A stretch of 64,000 nucleotides of DNA from Bacillus testis. Lineage in GTDB: Bacteria; Bacillota; Bacilli; Bacillales; DSM-1321. The notes under the pieces are model-generated. The model saw only the letters and a program-made list of their open reading frames with translations, made no database searches and was not told the DNA's origin. The stretch is from NCBI RefSeq assembly GCF_001243895.1, contig NZ_LN851186.1, positions 32,096 through 96,095 on the forward strand, read 5' to 3'. This document shows positions 1 through 8,355 of this stretch, piece after piece. A program made the position numbers and the translations under genes. Every line of letters begins with the position of its first letter. Within the stretch, counting starts at the first letter, position 1.

Positions 1-445
1 CTTGGTAAATCATGCGCAACACATCCCCGCGGGAGATCACTCCAATCACCTTTTCGTTCTCATCGATTACCGGAATTTTCTTAAAGTGATGCTTAGAAAT
101 GGTTGCTACCACCTCATTTAAATCATCGTCCGGAGAAAGTGTTATGATTTTTCGGTTCGCGAGGATTGTCTCTACTGTTTCATTCATGCGTTCGGATACC
201 GTTGTATCTAATTTCTTTTCCGGAATATATGTAATCATTGTAAAGAAATCATAAACAGATTGCTTCTGAGGCGCTAAGTGGCGAAGGATATCGCCATCAC
301 TGACCATTCCGACCAATGTCCCGTTGGCATCTACGACCGGCATGCCGCCTATTTTGCAATCAATCATTTTTTTCAGCAGGTCCTTTAGCGTCATATCGAG
401 ATGAGCGCAAACAACATCCTTGATCATAAAATCTTTGACAAACAT
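1..445 (-). CDS. CBS-domain protein (3' end outside window)
   Basis: The open frame starts at an ATG at 443-445, preceded by an AAGGAGGGTGATT ribosome binding site, and runs off the left edge, so about 148 residues are visible. Two CBS units can be read: residues about 7-60 (MIKDVV..., GGMPVVDANGTLVGMVSDGD) and about 80-148 (ISKHHFKKIPVIDENEKVIG). Paired CBS modules usually bind adenine nucleotides and act as energy or ligand sensors. Stand-alone CBS pairs of this kind are common in Bacillus (YkuL, AcuB-like), but the target cannot be told from sequence. It is followed upstream by the sugar-transport operon on the same strand, apparently as a separate unit. Confidence 0.85.
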   Translation of the reverse strand, partial: MFVKDFMIKDVVCAHLDMTLKDLLKKMIDCKIGGMPVVDANGTLVGMVSDGDILRHLAPQKQSVYDFFTMITYIPEKKLDTTVSERMNETVETILANRKIITLSPDDDLNEVVATISKHHFKKIPVIDENEKVIGVISRGDVLRMIYQ

Positions 446-557
446 CCTAATCACCCTCCTTACCTATAGTATACCCTTAATTATGATGCAGAGGCGCCCT
501 AGTAACAAAACATTCAATTTCTTATTCCCTCGGGCTCCTCCACCTAAACTTCCCTGA

Positions 558-1586
558 TTATTCCCGGCAAAAAGGAGTACATGAATCTCTAATGATCAAA
601 TCAGCCGGAATAATAATACGCTTGACTGGAGTAGCCGGGTTTTTAATCTGATCGATTAAGCAACCGGTTGCCTCATAACCAAGCTGGAAGATATGGATAT
701 CGACGGAAGTCAAAGCTGGCCGGGAATGCTCGGATAAGCTATGGTTATTGAATGATATGATGGATACATCGTCTGGCACTTGGATGCCACTTGCTTCAAG
801 AAGGGAAATCATTTCATAGGCTGTCAAATCATCCTGGACCACCAATGCAGTGGGCGCTTTATCCTGTGAAAGAAAAAGATTCATCAGATCCTCTCTCTTC
901 CTCTTCATCTCTTCATTATGGATGATATACCGCGAGTCTACTTCGATGCCTGCTTCCTTCAAAGCATCCTTATATCCCTGCAGCCGATCGATTGTCACCA
1001 CAAATTCAAGGCTCCCCCCGATAAAACCTATGCGCCGATGCCCAAGCTTGATCAAGTGGGAAGTGATTTTTTTGGTAGTATCAATATTATCATTATCCAC
1101 AAATGTGATACGGTTGCTTTTTTTATAAGGGCGGCCTATGACCGTCAACGGAATAGTAGCGCCCTCTAAATAGGTCATCAGTTTATCATTTTTCCTGGAA
1201 TAGAGCATCAAGATGCCATCGACCCGTTTGCCCTGAACCATCGCCACTACTTCCTCATACATATGCTCTTCAGTTGCACTCGTGGATAAATACAAGCCGT
1301 ACTTCTTCTCACTGGCATAGATGGAAATGCCCCGCAGCACTTCAGAGAAAAAAGGATTGCCGAAAGAGTGGTACGCCGAGTTGGGCATGATGATTCCGAT
1401 TGTCTGCGTGTTACGCCCAGCCAAGCTCTGCGCCTGGAAATTCGGATAATAGCCCATGCGGTCCATCACTTCTCTTACCTTCTGTTTCGTAGCCTCGCTG
1501 ATGGCAGGGCTGTCCTTCAACACTCTCGAAACCGTCGAAGTGGCCACATTTGCCTCTCTGGCTACATCCTTGATCGTAATGTCCAT
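558..1586 (-). CDS. LacI/GalR-family sugar operon regulator
   Basis: A 342-residue repressor. Residues 1-50 form a classic LacI helix-turn-helix (ITIKDVAREANVATSTVSRV) with a hinge helix ending in SLAG. The rest is a periplasmic-binding-protein-like effector domain (IGIIMPNSAYHSFGNPFF; FIGGSLEFVVTIDRLQGY). The ATG at 1584-1586 follows GAGGAGG at good spacing, and a slightly longer reading upstream has no ribosome site. It lies 39 bp downstream of a sugar permease in the same direction, so it is likely the last gene of the ABC operon and represses it. The sequence recalls the MalR/YvdE group of Bacillus, but the effector is not shown. The two AAACGTTT-centred sites upstream of the binding protein gene are plausible targets. 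Confidence 0.9.
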   Translation of the reverse strand: MDITIKDVAREANVATSTVSRVLKDSPAISEATKQKVREVMDRMGYYPNFQAQSLAGRNTQTIGIIMPNSAYHSFGNPFFSEVLRGISIYASEKKYGLYLSTSATEEHMYEEVVAMVQGKRVDGILMLYSRKNDKLMTYLEGATIPLTVIGRPYKKSNRITFVDNDNIDTTKKITSHLIKLGHRRIGFIGGSLEFVVTIDRLQGYKDALKEAGIEVDSRYIIHNEEMKRKREDLMNLFLSQDKAPTALVVQDDLTAYEMISLLEASGIQVPDDVSIISFNNHSLSEHSRPALTSVDIHIFQLGYEATGCLIDQIKNPATPVKRIIIPADLIIRDSCTPFCRE

Positions 1587-1625
1587 TGTGTCCTCCTCTA
1601 AAAACAAAAGCTTATTCTATATCTA

Positions 1626-2441
1626 TTATTTTACGGAACCTTCTGAAACCCCTTTAATTATTTCGCGCTGCGCAAAAAAGTAGGCGATGATGACAGGGAT
1701 GCTCGCCAATGTCAAGCCAGCTAAAGCCAAGTGCCATTGCTTGGTGTACTCTCCAAAGAAGAAAAACATCCGCAGTGGAATAGTTTCCATGCCCTCCTGG
1801 TTAATGACAAGCGACGGCAAGAGATAATCATTCCAGATCCAAATGGTATTCAGAATGGCCACCGTGACCGTAATCGGCTTCAGCATTGGAAAAATAATAT
1901 ACCAAAAAACCTGGAATTTATTGCAGCCGTCGATTGTCGCTGCTTCATCCAGCGCTCTCGGTATTCCAGAAAGCACCCCGTGGTAAAGGAAAATGGACAA
2001 ACTGCACCCGAAGCCCAGATACATAAAGATAATGCCCGGCCTGTTCAGCATATCGAATTTACCGAACAAGGAAATCAAGGGAATCATCACAGATTGGAAG
2101 GGAATCAGCATAGCGCCCACGAATAGCATGAATAAAAAAGCGCTCATCTTTCCTTTATTCCTTGAAAGGGCATAAGCCGCCATCGATGAAAAAATAATGA
2201 TCACCGCAACAGATATGACTGTAATCAAAACAGAGTTAAAAAAAGTCCTCAGGAAATCCAATTCACGGAAAGCTTCGATGTAATTATCCAGATTGAAGCT
2301 CTCCGGCCATTTTAATGTATTGCCGAATATCTCTCTTTTTGTCTTGAATGAATTGATGATCAATAGATAAAAAGGCGACAGCCAAATCAATGCCAGTATG
2401 ATTCCGATGATTTCAAGAGGCAATCTGTATTTTCTGCCCAT
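1626..2441 (-). CDS. Sugar ABC transporter permease, MalG type
   Basis: A 271-residue membrane protein with about six hydrophobic segments. The cytoplasmic EAA loop reads EAATIDGCNKFQVFWYIIFP near residue 165, the site that docks the ATPase. This is the MalG/CUT1 inner-membrane permease subunit. Its ATG overlaps the stop of the upstream permease (TAATG), which points to translational coupling. No ATPase gene is in the operon. CUT1 importers in Bacillus commonly share a single ATPase such as MsmX, so that is the likely arrangement here. The sugar is unknown. Confidence 0.93.
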   Translation of the reverse strand: MGRKYRLPLEIIGIILALIWLSPFYLLIINSFKTKREIFGNTLKWPESFNLDNYIEAFRELDFLRTFFNSVLITVISVAVIIIFSSMAAYALSRNKGKMSAFLFMLFVGAMLIPFQSVMIPLISLFGKFDMLNRPGIIFMYLGFGCSLSIFLYHGVLSGIPRALDEAATIDGCNKFQVFWYIIFPMLKPITVTVAILNTIWIWNDYLLPSLVINQEGMETIPLRMFFFFGEYTKQWHLALAGLTLASIPVIIAYFFAQREIIKGVSEGSVK

Positions 2442-3301
2442 TACATCTCTACCTCCCTTTTCTTATTGAAGTACACTTGGACCAGTGAAATGATGGCAAC
2501 AAAGATGAAAAAGACAACTGCTTTAGCCGACGCATAAGCCATTTGGCTTTCACCGAATGCCGTCTTGAAAATTTCCATTGCAACCATCTGGGTGGAATCG
2601 AACGGACCGCCGCCGGTAAGCGACAAATTCTGGTCATAAAGCTTGAAAGAATTCGAGAGTGTCAGGAACATGCTTACCGTGAAAGCCGGTGCGACCAAAG
2701 GAAACATGATATAACGAAAACGTTGGAAGCGGTTCGCTCCGTCTATCTCTGCTGCTTCCAGCAATTCCTTCGGTAAGCCTTCCAAGTGGGCAATATAGAT
2801 GACCATGATATAACCGGCCATCTGCCAGCTCATTAAGATGGCCAAGCCCCAAAACCCTGTTTTTGTTGTCGACAGCCATCCTTGCAGCTGCTCCATTCCA
2901 ATCAAATCCCCTATTCCGGAAAACACTTTTATAAAAATGAATTGCCAAATGAAGCCGAGAATCAAGCCTCCAATCAAATTCGGCATAAAGAAAATAGTGC
3001 GAAGCAGCTTACTTGTTTTGATTTTTGAAGTAACTAGCAATGCCAATCCCAAACCGATGGCGTTGATCAAAATGATAGAAACAATCGAGAACAGCACCGT
3101 AAATTTAAGGGAAGCCAAAAATTCCTTATCTTCCAGAATATCTATGTAATTTTTAAAGCCGATGAACTGGCCGACCTCTATTCCATTCCAATCAGTAAAC
3201 GAATAATAGATCCCATACATCAAAGGTATAAGTACGACCAATGTCAATGCGATTAAAACAGGAGCCAGGAACAACCAATATGATAGGCTGCGTGTGCGCA
3301 T
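2441..3301 (-). CDS. Sugar ABC transporter permease, MalF/UgpA type
   Basis: A 286-residue polytopic protein starting MRTRSLSYWLFLAP. The ATG at 3299-3301 is preceded by GGGGAGGG; a TTG six codons upstream is less likely. The EAA motif is ELLEAAEIDGANRFQRFRYI. It is the partner of the MalG-type permease, with which it overlaps by one base. It lies 99 bp after the binding-protein gene and is separated from it by an inverted repeat, which is common in binding-protein operons and would keep binding protein more abundant than permeases. Confidence 0.93.
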   Translation of the reverse strand: MRTRSLSYWLFLAPVLIALTLVVLIPLMYGIYYSFTDWNGIEVGQFIGFKNYIDILEDKEFLASLKFTVLFSIVSIILINAIGLGLALLVTSKIKTSKLLRTIFFMPNLIGGLILGFIWQFIFIKVFSGIGDLIGMEQLQGWLSTTKTGFWGLAILMSWQMAGYIMVIYIAHLEGLPKELLEAAEIDGANRFQRFRYIMFPLVAPAFTVSMFLTLSNSFKLYDQNLSLTGGGPFDSTQMVAMEIFKTAFGESQMAYASAKAVVFFIFVAIISLVQVYFNKKREVEM

Positions 3302-3355
3302 TCCAATTTCCCTCCCCAATAGTTCTCTGACTAAATAATTATCCGTAAAGTGAAT

Positions 3356-3393
3356 GGAAGCAAAGCTACAGATTCTGCCGGCGCTTTGCTTCC
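3356..3393 (-). terminator. Intercistronic hairpin after the sugar binding-protein gene
   Basis: Perfect 10-bp inverted arms GGAAGCAAAG (3356-3365) and CTTTGCTTCC (3384-3393), 8 bp past the stop of the binding-protein gene. No clear T-run follows, so it is better read as an mRNA-stabilising or partially terminating hairpin than as a full terminator. Confidence 0.55.
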
Positions 3394-3400
3394 ATTCTTA

Positions 3401-4696
3401 TTATTTAGAACGGTCTTCTTTCCAAGATTTCTTGGATTCTTTAATAACGTCATCCCACTTTGATTCTTTACTTAAGTATTTTTGTATATTGACTCCTAGC
3501 TTATTCTCTCCCCAGCCAGTCGGATAGCCCATGAATGTCCAGCCGATTGTTTTGCCGGTTGTTGCGTATTGGTAAACAGCTTTGGAAATTGGATCGGTGA
3601 TTTTGGAGGCATCATAACCTTCATAGGCCGGTATGAATTTAAAATCATTCAGGACAAACTCTTTCCCTTCATCAGATGTATAGAGCCAATCCAGGAATTT
3701 CTTCGCTTCTTTTACTTCTTTCTTATCCTTATTGCTGTTGACTCCCCAGTACATCGGGATTCCGACCGGTACGCTATCTTCTTTATAGCCTTGGACCGGA
3801 ATCGGCAGAAGACCGACCTTTTCTTCAGCAAACTTTTGGTCGATACTTGCGATAGAGCCGTAGACCCAGTTACCTTGCTGGATGACAGCCACTTTTCCTA
3901 AAGAGAAAAGCTCTTCCACTTGCTGAGAGTAATCCAGTGAGACCGTTGGCTGTACGGAATAATCATTCTGTAAATCTAGTATCTTTTTAAAAGCATCTCC
4001 ATATTTGAAGCTGACTTCTTTGGACTTGTAGGCGTCCAGAACATTATGATCAAACTCAGGTGCTAGGAATGCATTCGATAAATGAAGGCCCGTTACCCAT
4101 TTTTCTTTGCCTGGCAAAGCGAAAACCGCTTTTAATCCCAATTCTTTTTTCTTGGAATCAATCATTTTCACTGCATTTTCCAGACTGTTAAAGTCTTTGA
4201 TACTGTCAGGCTGGATGCCCGCTTTTTCAAAAACCTCTTTATTGTATAAGAAGCCGTATCCTTCTTGGTTGAAAGGCAGGCCAAGCACCTTGCCGCCGGT
4301 TGATACACCGTCCAAAGAACCTTTCAAAGCTTTTGAAGCAGCTTTCGTATCGGATAGGTCAGCCAATTTGTTTTTCCAGTCTTCCACATCCTGTGGGCCG
4401 CCTATATTATATATGGTCGGTTCCTTTCCTGAGGCGAACTTTGATTTAAGCGCAGCGCCATAATCCTGCCCGCCGCCAACAGTTGTGATGTTGATTTTCA
4501 CGTTTGGATGTTCATCCTGGTATTTCTTCGCTACTTTTTGGAATTGGTCTTTAAATTCGACTTTAAATTGAAACACATCAAGCGTAATCTGATCTTTAGT
4601 GCCGGATGAGCTTTTAGAAGACGAACAGCTTGCCAATGACATTGCAACAAGCAACAAGACCGAAAACATAACTGCAAAAAAACGTTTCTTACCCAT
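3401..4696 (-). CDS. Sugar-binding lipoprotein of CUT1 ABC transporter
   Basis: A 431-residue family-1 extracellular solute-binding protein. The N-terminus (MGKKRFF, hydrophobic stretch, LASC lipobox near residue 24) is a lipoprotein signal. The mature part shows the family pattern (TLDVFQFKVEFKDQFQKV; LPFNQEGYGFLYNKEVFEKA; GVNSNKDKKEVKEAKKFLDW). The ATG at 4694-4696 follows AGGTGGGG; a GTG four codons upstream overlaps that site and is unlikely. It is the first gene of the four-gene operon and delivers an oligosaccharide-like ligand to the MalF/MalG pair. The ligand is not identifiable, and no glycosidase accompanies the operon in this window. Confidence 0.93.
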   Translation of the reverse strand: MGKKRFFAVMFSVLLLVAMSLASCSSSKSSSGTKDQITLDVFQFKVEFKDQFQKVAKKYQDEHPNVKINITTVGGGQDYGAALKSKFASGKEPTIYNIGGPQDVEDWKNKLADLSDTKAASKALKGSLDGVSTGGKVLGLPFNQEGYGFLYNKEVFEKAGIQPDSIKDFNSLENAVKMIDSKKKELGLKAVFALPGKEKWVTGLHLSNAFLAPEFDHNVLDAYKSKEVSFKYGDAFKKILDLQNDYSVQPTVSLDYSQQVEELFSLGKVAVIQQGNWVYGSIASIDQKFAEEKVGLLPIPVQGYKEDSVPVGIPMYWGVNSNKDKKEVKEAKKFLDWLYTSDEGKEFVLNDFKFIPAYEGYDASKITDPISKAVYQYATTGKTIGWTFMGYPTGWGENKLGVNIQKYLSKESKWDDVIKESKKSWKEDRSK

Positions 4697-4725
4697 TACA
4701 TTCCCCACCTATCTATATGTTTTAA

Positions 4726-4740
4726 GGAAAACGTTTGCAC
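4726..4740. promoter_or_regulatory. LacI/CcpA-type operator proximal to the sugar operon
   Basis: GGAAAACGTTTGCAC, centred on the palindrome AAACGTTT, 30 bp upstream of the binding-protein start. It resembles LacI-family operators and cre sites. It is one of a pair; its partner lies 110 bp further upstream. Confidence 0.6.
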
Positions 4741-4835
4741 AACTGGATAGCATGATATTGATCCTCTTATTCTGCATTACAAGTCTATGAATAATAGCTA
4801 GAGAACGGAGAGAATCTTATTAATGAACCAAACAG

Positions 4836-4849
4836 TGAAAACGTTTGCA
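4836..4849. promoter_or_regulatory. cre site / distal LacI-type operator
   Basis: TGAAAACGTTTGCA matches the published cre consensus TGWAARCGYTWNCW at all positions. With the site at 4726-4740 it suggests CcpA control, repression by the downstream LacI protein with looping, or both. Confidence 0.65.
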
Positions 4850-4963
4850 TAATCACAGGATTAATATACCATGTATGTTTATTTTTAACAATACAGAATC
4901 AAAAATTATCCTTTGCTTTCGCTAAAGGATGTTATGTGCCATATAACTTCAAGGATACTATGT

Positions 4964-5020
4964 ATGAAAGACTTTTTCGCAAGCTTCGTTGACTATATGC
5001 AAATAGGAAGCAACGTTTGA
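4964..5020 (+). CDS. Possible 18-residue small protein
   Basis: ATG AAA GAC TTT TTC opens an 18-codon frame (MKDFFASFVDYMQIGSNV). AAGGA sits at 4951-4955, eight bases before the ATG, and the TGA ends only 4 bp before a strong hairpin with a T-run on the same strand. It lies alone on the plus strand between two minus-strand operons. The tight ribosome site, frame and terminator arrangement is what a genuine micro-gene looks like, but I recognise no homologue and the promoter is not clear. An alternative is a small RNA without translation. Confidence 0.35.
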   Translation: MKDFFASFVDYMQIGSNV

Positions 5021-5024
5021 TATC

Positions 5025-5059
5025 CGCCCACCAGAAGCTCCCTTTCTGGTGGGCGTTTT
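5025..5059 (+). terminator. Strong hairpin terminator
   Basis: 12-bp arms CGCCCACCAGAA (5025-5036) and TTCTGGTGGGCG (5044-5055) followed by TTTT on the plus strand. On the minus strand the hairpin lies 76 bp past the HEPN-CBS gene but has no T-run, so it mainly terminates a plus-strand transcript. Confidence 0.7.
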
Positions 5060-5130
5060 AGCATCATGAGCTCCTAACGCAAGTCACCCTTCAGTTGATT
5101 CCAATCTTATCTGAATCAATCCCAGGTCAC

Positions 5131-5856
5131 CTATTCGCTGATTTCCGCTTCCAGCAGGTCCCAGGAGGTGATGATCCCGTTTGGTTTTTCACCAGGGTCT
5201 CCTGATCGGGTAATCAGGACGCCTGAAAGTTTCCGGTTCTTTTTCTGGTATTCTTCATATATATCCTCCACTTCAAAAACAGTGGCGTTCTGAGAAACAA
5301 ATGTGATATTGCGTTTGTGTTTTGTGCTGTAAAGCTCGCGGATTTTCACCCGGTTCAATTCTCTTTTATCTTCATCGAAATGGTCGGCAAGATACTTTAC
5401 GATTTCCGACGCAGTCAATAACCAGCTGTATTCTTCCTTCGCATTGTAAATGGGAAAAGTGGAATGAGATTGTTTTTTGATGATGTCCAGCACGTCTTTA
5501 AGCTGGTCGCTCTCATAAAAGAAATAGACGGGTTTGGTCGAGATTGTCAAGGCCAATGGCGGTTTTTCAAACTCATCGGCAATCGATTCAATTTTCTCGA
5601 CGATATCTTTGTGGGGTTCCGCAATATAATAGTCTTGATCGATTTTCTCATGCACCATGGCATTCCGGAGCTTTGCGAACTGGCATAAATCAGGTTCATA
5701 ATATCGGATGAACCCATGGGATTTCCCCTTGTATACTAAGTCTGTGAATTTATCGCTTCTTGCCCCCCGGACGGTCTTAAGCAGGGCTTTATGGATTCTA
5801 TTAAATGCTGTTTCGAACCGTTCTGACCGGTTCATAGACTCTACTGCCATCTTCAT
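5131..5856 (-). CDS. HEPN-like domain fused to CBS pair
   Basis: A 241-residue protein. The N-terminal helical part, residues 1-100 or so, contains RNAMVH, which fits the R-x4-6-H signature of HEPN domains; many HEPN proteins are RNases or RNA-binding. The C-terminal 120 residues look like two degenerate CBS repeats (ALTISTKPVYFFYESDQLKDVLDII; NITFVSQNATVFEVEDIY; SGVLITRSG, GIITSWDLL). The start follows AGGAG; an ATG two codons on is an alternative. It stands alone, with no obvious antitoxin beside it. A nucleotide-sensing domain joined to an HEPN fold suggests a ligand-gated RNase or scaffold, but that is inference. Catalytic status rests on one short motif. Confidence 0.7.
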   Translation of the reverse strand: MKMAVESMNRSERFETAFNRIHKALLKTVRGARSDKFTDLVYKGKSHGFIRYYEPDLCQFAKLRNAMVHEKIDQDYYIAEPHKDIVEKIESIADEFEKPPLALTISTKPVYFFYESDQLKDVLDIIKKQSHSTFPIYNAKEEYSWLLTASEIVKYLADHFDEDKRELNRVKIRELYSTKHKRNITFVSQNATVFEVEDIYEEYQKKNRKLSGVLITRSGDPGEKPNGIITSWDLLEAEISE

Positions 5857-6002
5857 CGCTCTCCTACGGCATATTTTGTAATCACTATTCCCATGTTTGT
5901 AAATTCATTAAACATACCGTGAGCAAATAGGGTATATAGATAAAGAGTTTTATGTAAAAATGAAACTATACGATATAGAACATAGACTTGGAGGGATTTT
6001 TC

Positions 6003-7049
6003 ATGACCGTTTACAGAGGTTATGTGGGAACGTACACAAAAGGTGACAGCAAAGGCATTTATACCTTCACATTGGACACCGAAAAGAAAAGCTTAAGCGG
6101 GGTAGAGCTGGCGGCAGAGGTTGAGAATCCTACTTATGTCAATCTAAGCAAAGACCAGCACACATTATATGCAACTGCTAAAAAAGGCGAGCTGGGGGGT
6201 GTGGCCGCCTACAGCATCCAGAAGGACCAGCCACAGTTGCAATTGAAAAACATCCAGTTATCAGAAGGTTCCTCACCTTGTTATGTAGCTGCAAGCGAGG
6301 ACCATACGCATGTAATAGCCGGTTATTATCACCGCGGCACTGTGGAAGCATTGCCTGTCATTGAAGGCGAGCTGCAGGCTGCTTCTTCCACCGCTCAGCA
6401 TACCGGCAATGGCCCGGATCCTGACAGACAGGAAAAAGCCCATGTCCACTTTACTGATTTTACTCCGGATGGCAAGTTCATTGTGGCGGTCGACCTTGGA
6501 ATCGACCAAATCAAAACATATAAGCTTGAAAACCATCAATTAGTAGAAGAGCATACATTAGCGGTCAAACCAGGAAGTGGCCCTAGACATATTGCATTCC
6601 ATCCGAACGGAAAGTATGCCTATGTCATGACTGAACTAAGCAACGAAGTGATTGTCCTTGATTATAATCAAGAAGATGGAAGCTTCTCCATTAAACAATA
6701 TATCAAAGCGATTCCAGAGGACTTTACTGAAAACAGCCAAGGCAGCGCCATTCATCTAAGCTCTGATGGCCGATTTGTATATGCCGGCAACCGGGGCCAT
6801 GACAGCATTGCCATCTTTTCAGTGGACCCTGCTACCGGCGAGTTGCAGCTGGTCGAATTCGTTTCAACGGAAGGCAGTTGGCCGCGCGATTTCGAGCTCG
6901 ACCCAAGCAAACAATTCATCGTGGCGTCCAACCAGGAATCCCATAACCTGGTTCTTTATGAGCGTAATCCAGAAACCGGTTTGCTCACTCTGATTTCAGC
7001 GGATACAGAAGTTCCTTACCCTGTATGTGTTAAATTCTTGGCTAAATGA
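6003..7049 (+). CDS. pgl: 6-phosphogluconolactonase, beta-propeller type
   Basis: A 348-residue lactonase-family beta-propeller protein (YkgB-like), which hydrolyses 6-phosphogluconolactone in the oxidative pentose phosphate pathway. Visible family features are YVGTYTKGDSKGIYTFTLD at the start, the blade PTYVNLSKDQHTLYA, GSGPRHIAFHPNGKYAYV near the middle, and SEGSWPRDFELDPSKQFIVASNQ near the end. The length is typical. The ATG at 6003 follows GGAGGG; an in-frame TTG upstream overlaps that site. It is monocistronic and converges on the methyltransferase gene, sharing a bidirectional terminator. Confidence 0.93.
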   Translation: MTVYRGYVGTYTKGDSKGIYTFTLDTEKKSLSGVELAAEVENPTYVNLSKDQHTLYATAKKGELGGVAAYSIQKDQPQLQLKNIQLSEGSSPCYVAASEDHTHVIAGYYHRGTVEALPVIEGELQAASSTAQHTGNGPDPDRQEKAHVHFTDFTPDGKFIVAVDLGIDQIKTYKLENHQLVEEHTLAVKPGSGPRHIAFHPNGKYAYVMTELSNEVIVLDYNQEDGSFSIKQYIKAIPEDFTENSQGSAIHLSSDGRFVYAGNRGHDSIAIFSVDPATGELQLVEFVSTEGSWPRDFELDPSKQFIVASNQESHNLVLYERNPETGLLTLISADTEVPYPVCVKFLAK

Positions 7050-7060
7050 GCCTGACTGCC

Positions 7061-7097
7061 AAAAAGCTAGCTTCCACATGGAAAGCTAGCTTTTTTT
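7061..7097 (+). terminator. Terminator shared by pgl and the convergent methyltransferase
   Basis: AAAAAGCTAGC at 7061 pairs with GCTAGCTTTTTTT ending at 7097, with A and T runs on both sides. The stem overlaps the last bases of the minus-strand gene ending at 7086. Confidence 0.85.
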
Positions 7098-8267
7098 GGC
7101 CACTAATGTATAGGTTTTCGGCAAGCCGATATCATGTATTTTATGGTTTGGTTCTTCTTCAAGGATTGTAATCCTCATGCCCGAACTGCCGACACTGGTG
7201 ATGATTTCGCCCAATGTCCATTTACGGTGAACCGTCTCTTTCAATTCTTCCTGGACCCCATCCGGCATATGCTTAGAGAATGCCACGTGCTGATAGGTCA
7301 AATTAGCGTCAAAATAATTCCCGGTGACTTTATGCTTTTTGCCCGTAGAAGTGATCAGCTTTGTGGAAATTGGATGGAACTCATGCAGAATATAAGACCC
7401 TTCTTCAGCAAGGAGTGCTTTAATCCGTTCCATCAATGGCTCCAATGTAATGAAATAATGAAGGACACCAAGCTCCATCAAAATATAATCAAAGCGTTCC
7501 GCCAGCATATCTTCATCCAGCGAAAAGACATCAGATGTGATATATCTCACCGACACGTTGGCATTCTTCGCCAACTCCTCCGCAAATGCGGCATTTTCCT
7601 TTGAAAAATCAACCACCGTCACATCTGCTCCCAACAGAGCCATAGCCGTTGCTTTCACACCGTTCGACCCCAACAAATGGAGCACTTTCTTCCCTTTCAG
7701 ATCCTTCATATACGGATAAAAAGGGAATAACCGCCATTCCGGGTTAGCCTTGATTTTACCGGCAAGCTCTGCTGGTTCTCCGTAACGGGCCAATAAAGCC
7801 TGGTAGTTATTCTGGTTCCACGCTTCTTCATTCACTTGGGTGAACGTACGCTGTTTTTCCTGCAGCTGTTCCTGGATGAACTGCTTATGCCCAAGGAAAT
7901 CAGACCCATATAAATACGCATATAATGACCGGCAATAAACGTTTTGACCGCCAATCTCCATCTCAATACGATACGGATCTGTCCGGACAGTGGTATTAAA
8001 TCTGCAGGATATAATGATGTCCTGCTCCTCCCATCGGATGCCAAAAGAAGCTTTAGATGGTGTTTTTTGCGTAGCTGAATTCATCGCTTGAGCGAACTGT
8101 TTTTCGCATGCCGCGAACAGATCCCACTGGACGCTGACTTCAAGCGCTTCGTAAGGCGTATTGATTCCTTGCACGATCATAGCGGCTTCTTCTAGCCATG
8201 TATAGGGAACGCCCGCTTCCTCCAAATGGCGCGACAACGTACAAATCGAATGCAAAGCATCCTTCAT
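7086..8267 (-). CDS. SAM-dependent methyltransferase with N-terminal extra domain
   Basis: A 393-residue protein. From about residue 190 there is a class I methyltransferase fold: motif I VLHLLGSNGVKATAMALLGA, the acidic loop VTVVDFSKENAAFAEEL, then RYITSDVFSLDED and the post-motif YILMELGVLHYF. Residues 1-150 form a separate region (HSICTLSRHLEEAGVPYTWL, then VQWDLFAACEKQF) that loosely resembles a degenerate nucleotidyltransferase-like fold; I am not certain of that. It lies 88 bp downstream of liaR on the same strand with no terminator between them, so read-through from the stress operon is possible. The substrate is unknown. Confidence 0.8.
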   Translation of the reverse strand: MKDALHSICTLSRHLEEAGVPYTWLEEAAMIVQGINTPYEALEVSVQWDLFAACEKQFAQAMNSATQKTPSKASFGIRWEEQDIIISCRFNTTVRTDPYRIEMEIGGQNVYCRSLYAYLYGSDFLGHKQFIQEQLQEKQRTFTQVNEEAWNQNNYQALLARYGEPAELAGKIKANPEWRLFPFYPYMKDLKGKKVLHLLGSNGVKATAMALLGADVTVVDFSKENAAFAEELAKNANVSVRYITSDVFSLDEDMLAERFDYILMELGVLHYFITLEPLMERIKALLAEEGSYILHEFHPISTKLITSTGKKHKVTGNYFDANLTYQHVAFSKHMPDGVQEELKETVHRKWTLGEIITSVGSSGMRITILEEEPNHKIHDIGLPKTYTLVAKKS

Positions 8268-8355
8268 ATCCCTTCAACCCCTTTCCTGGATGAAGACTGA
8301 ATAGACGACTTCCCTGTCTTCCAGCCTCTCTGATGTCATAAAAAGCATGGGCCTG

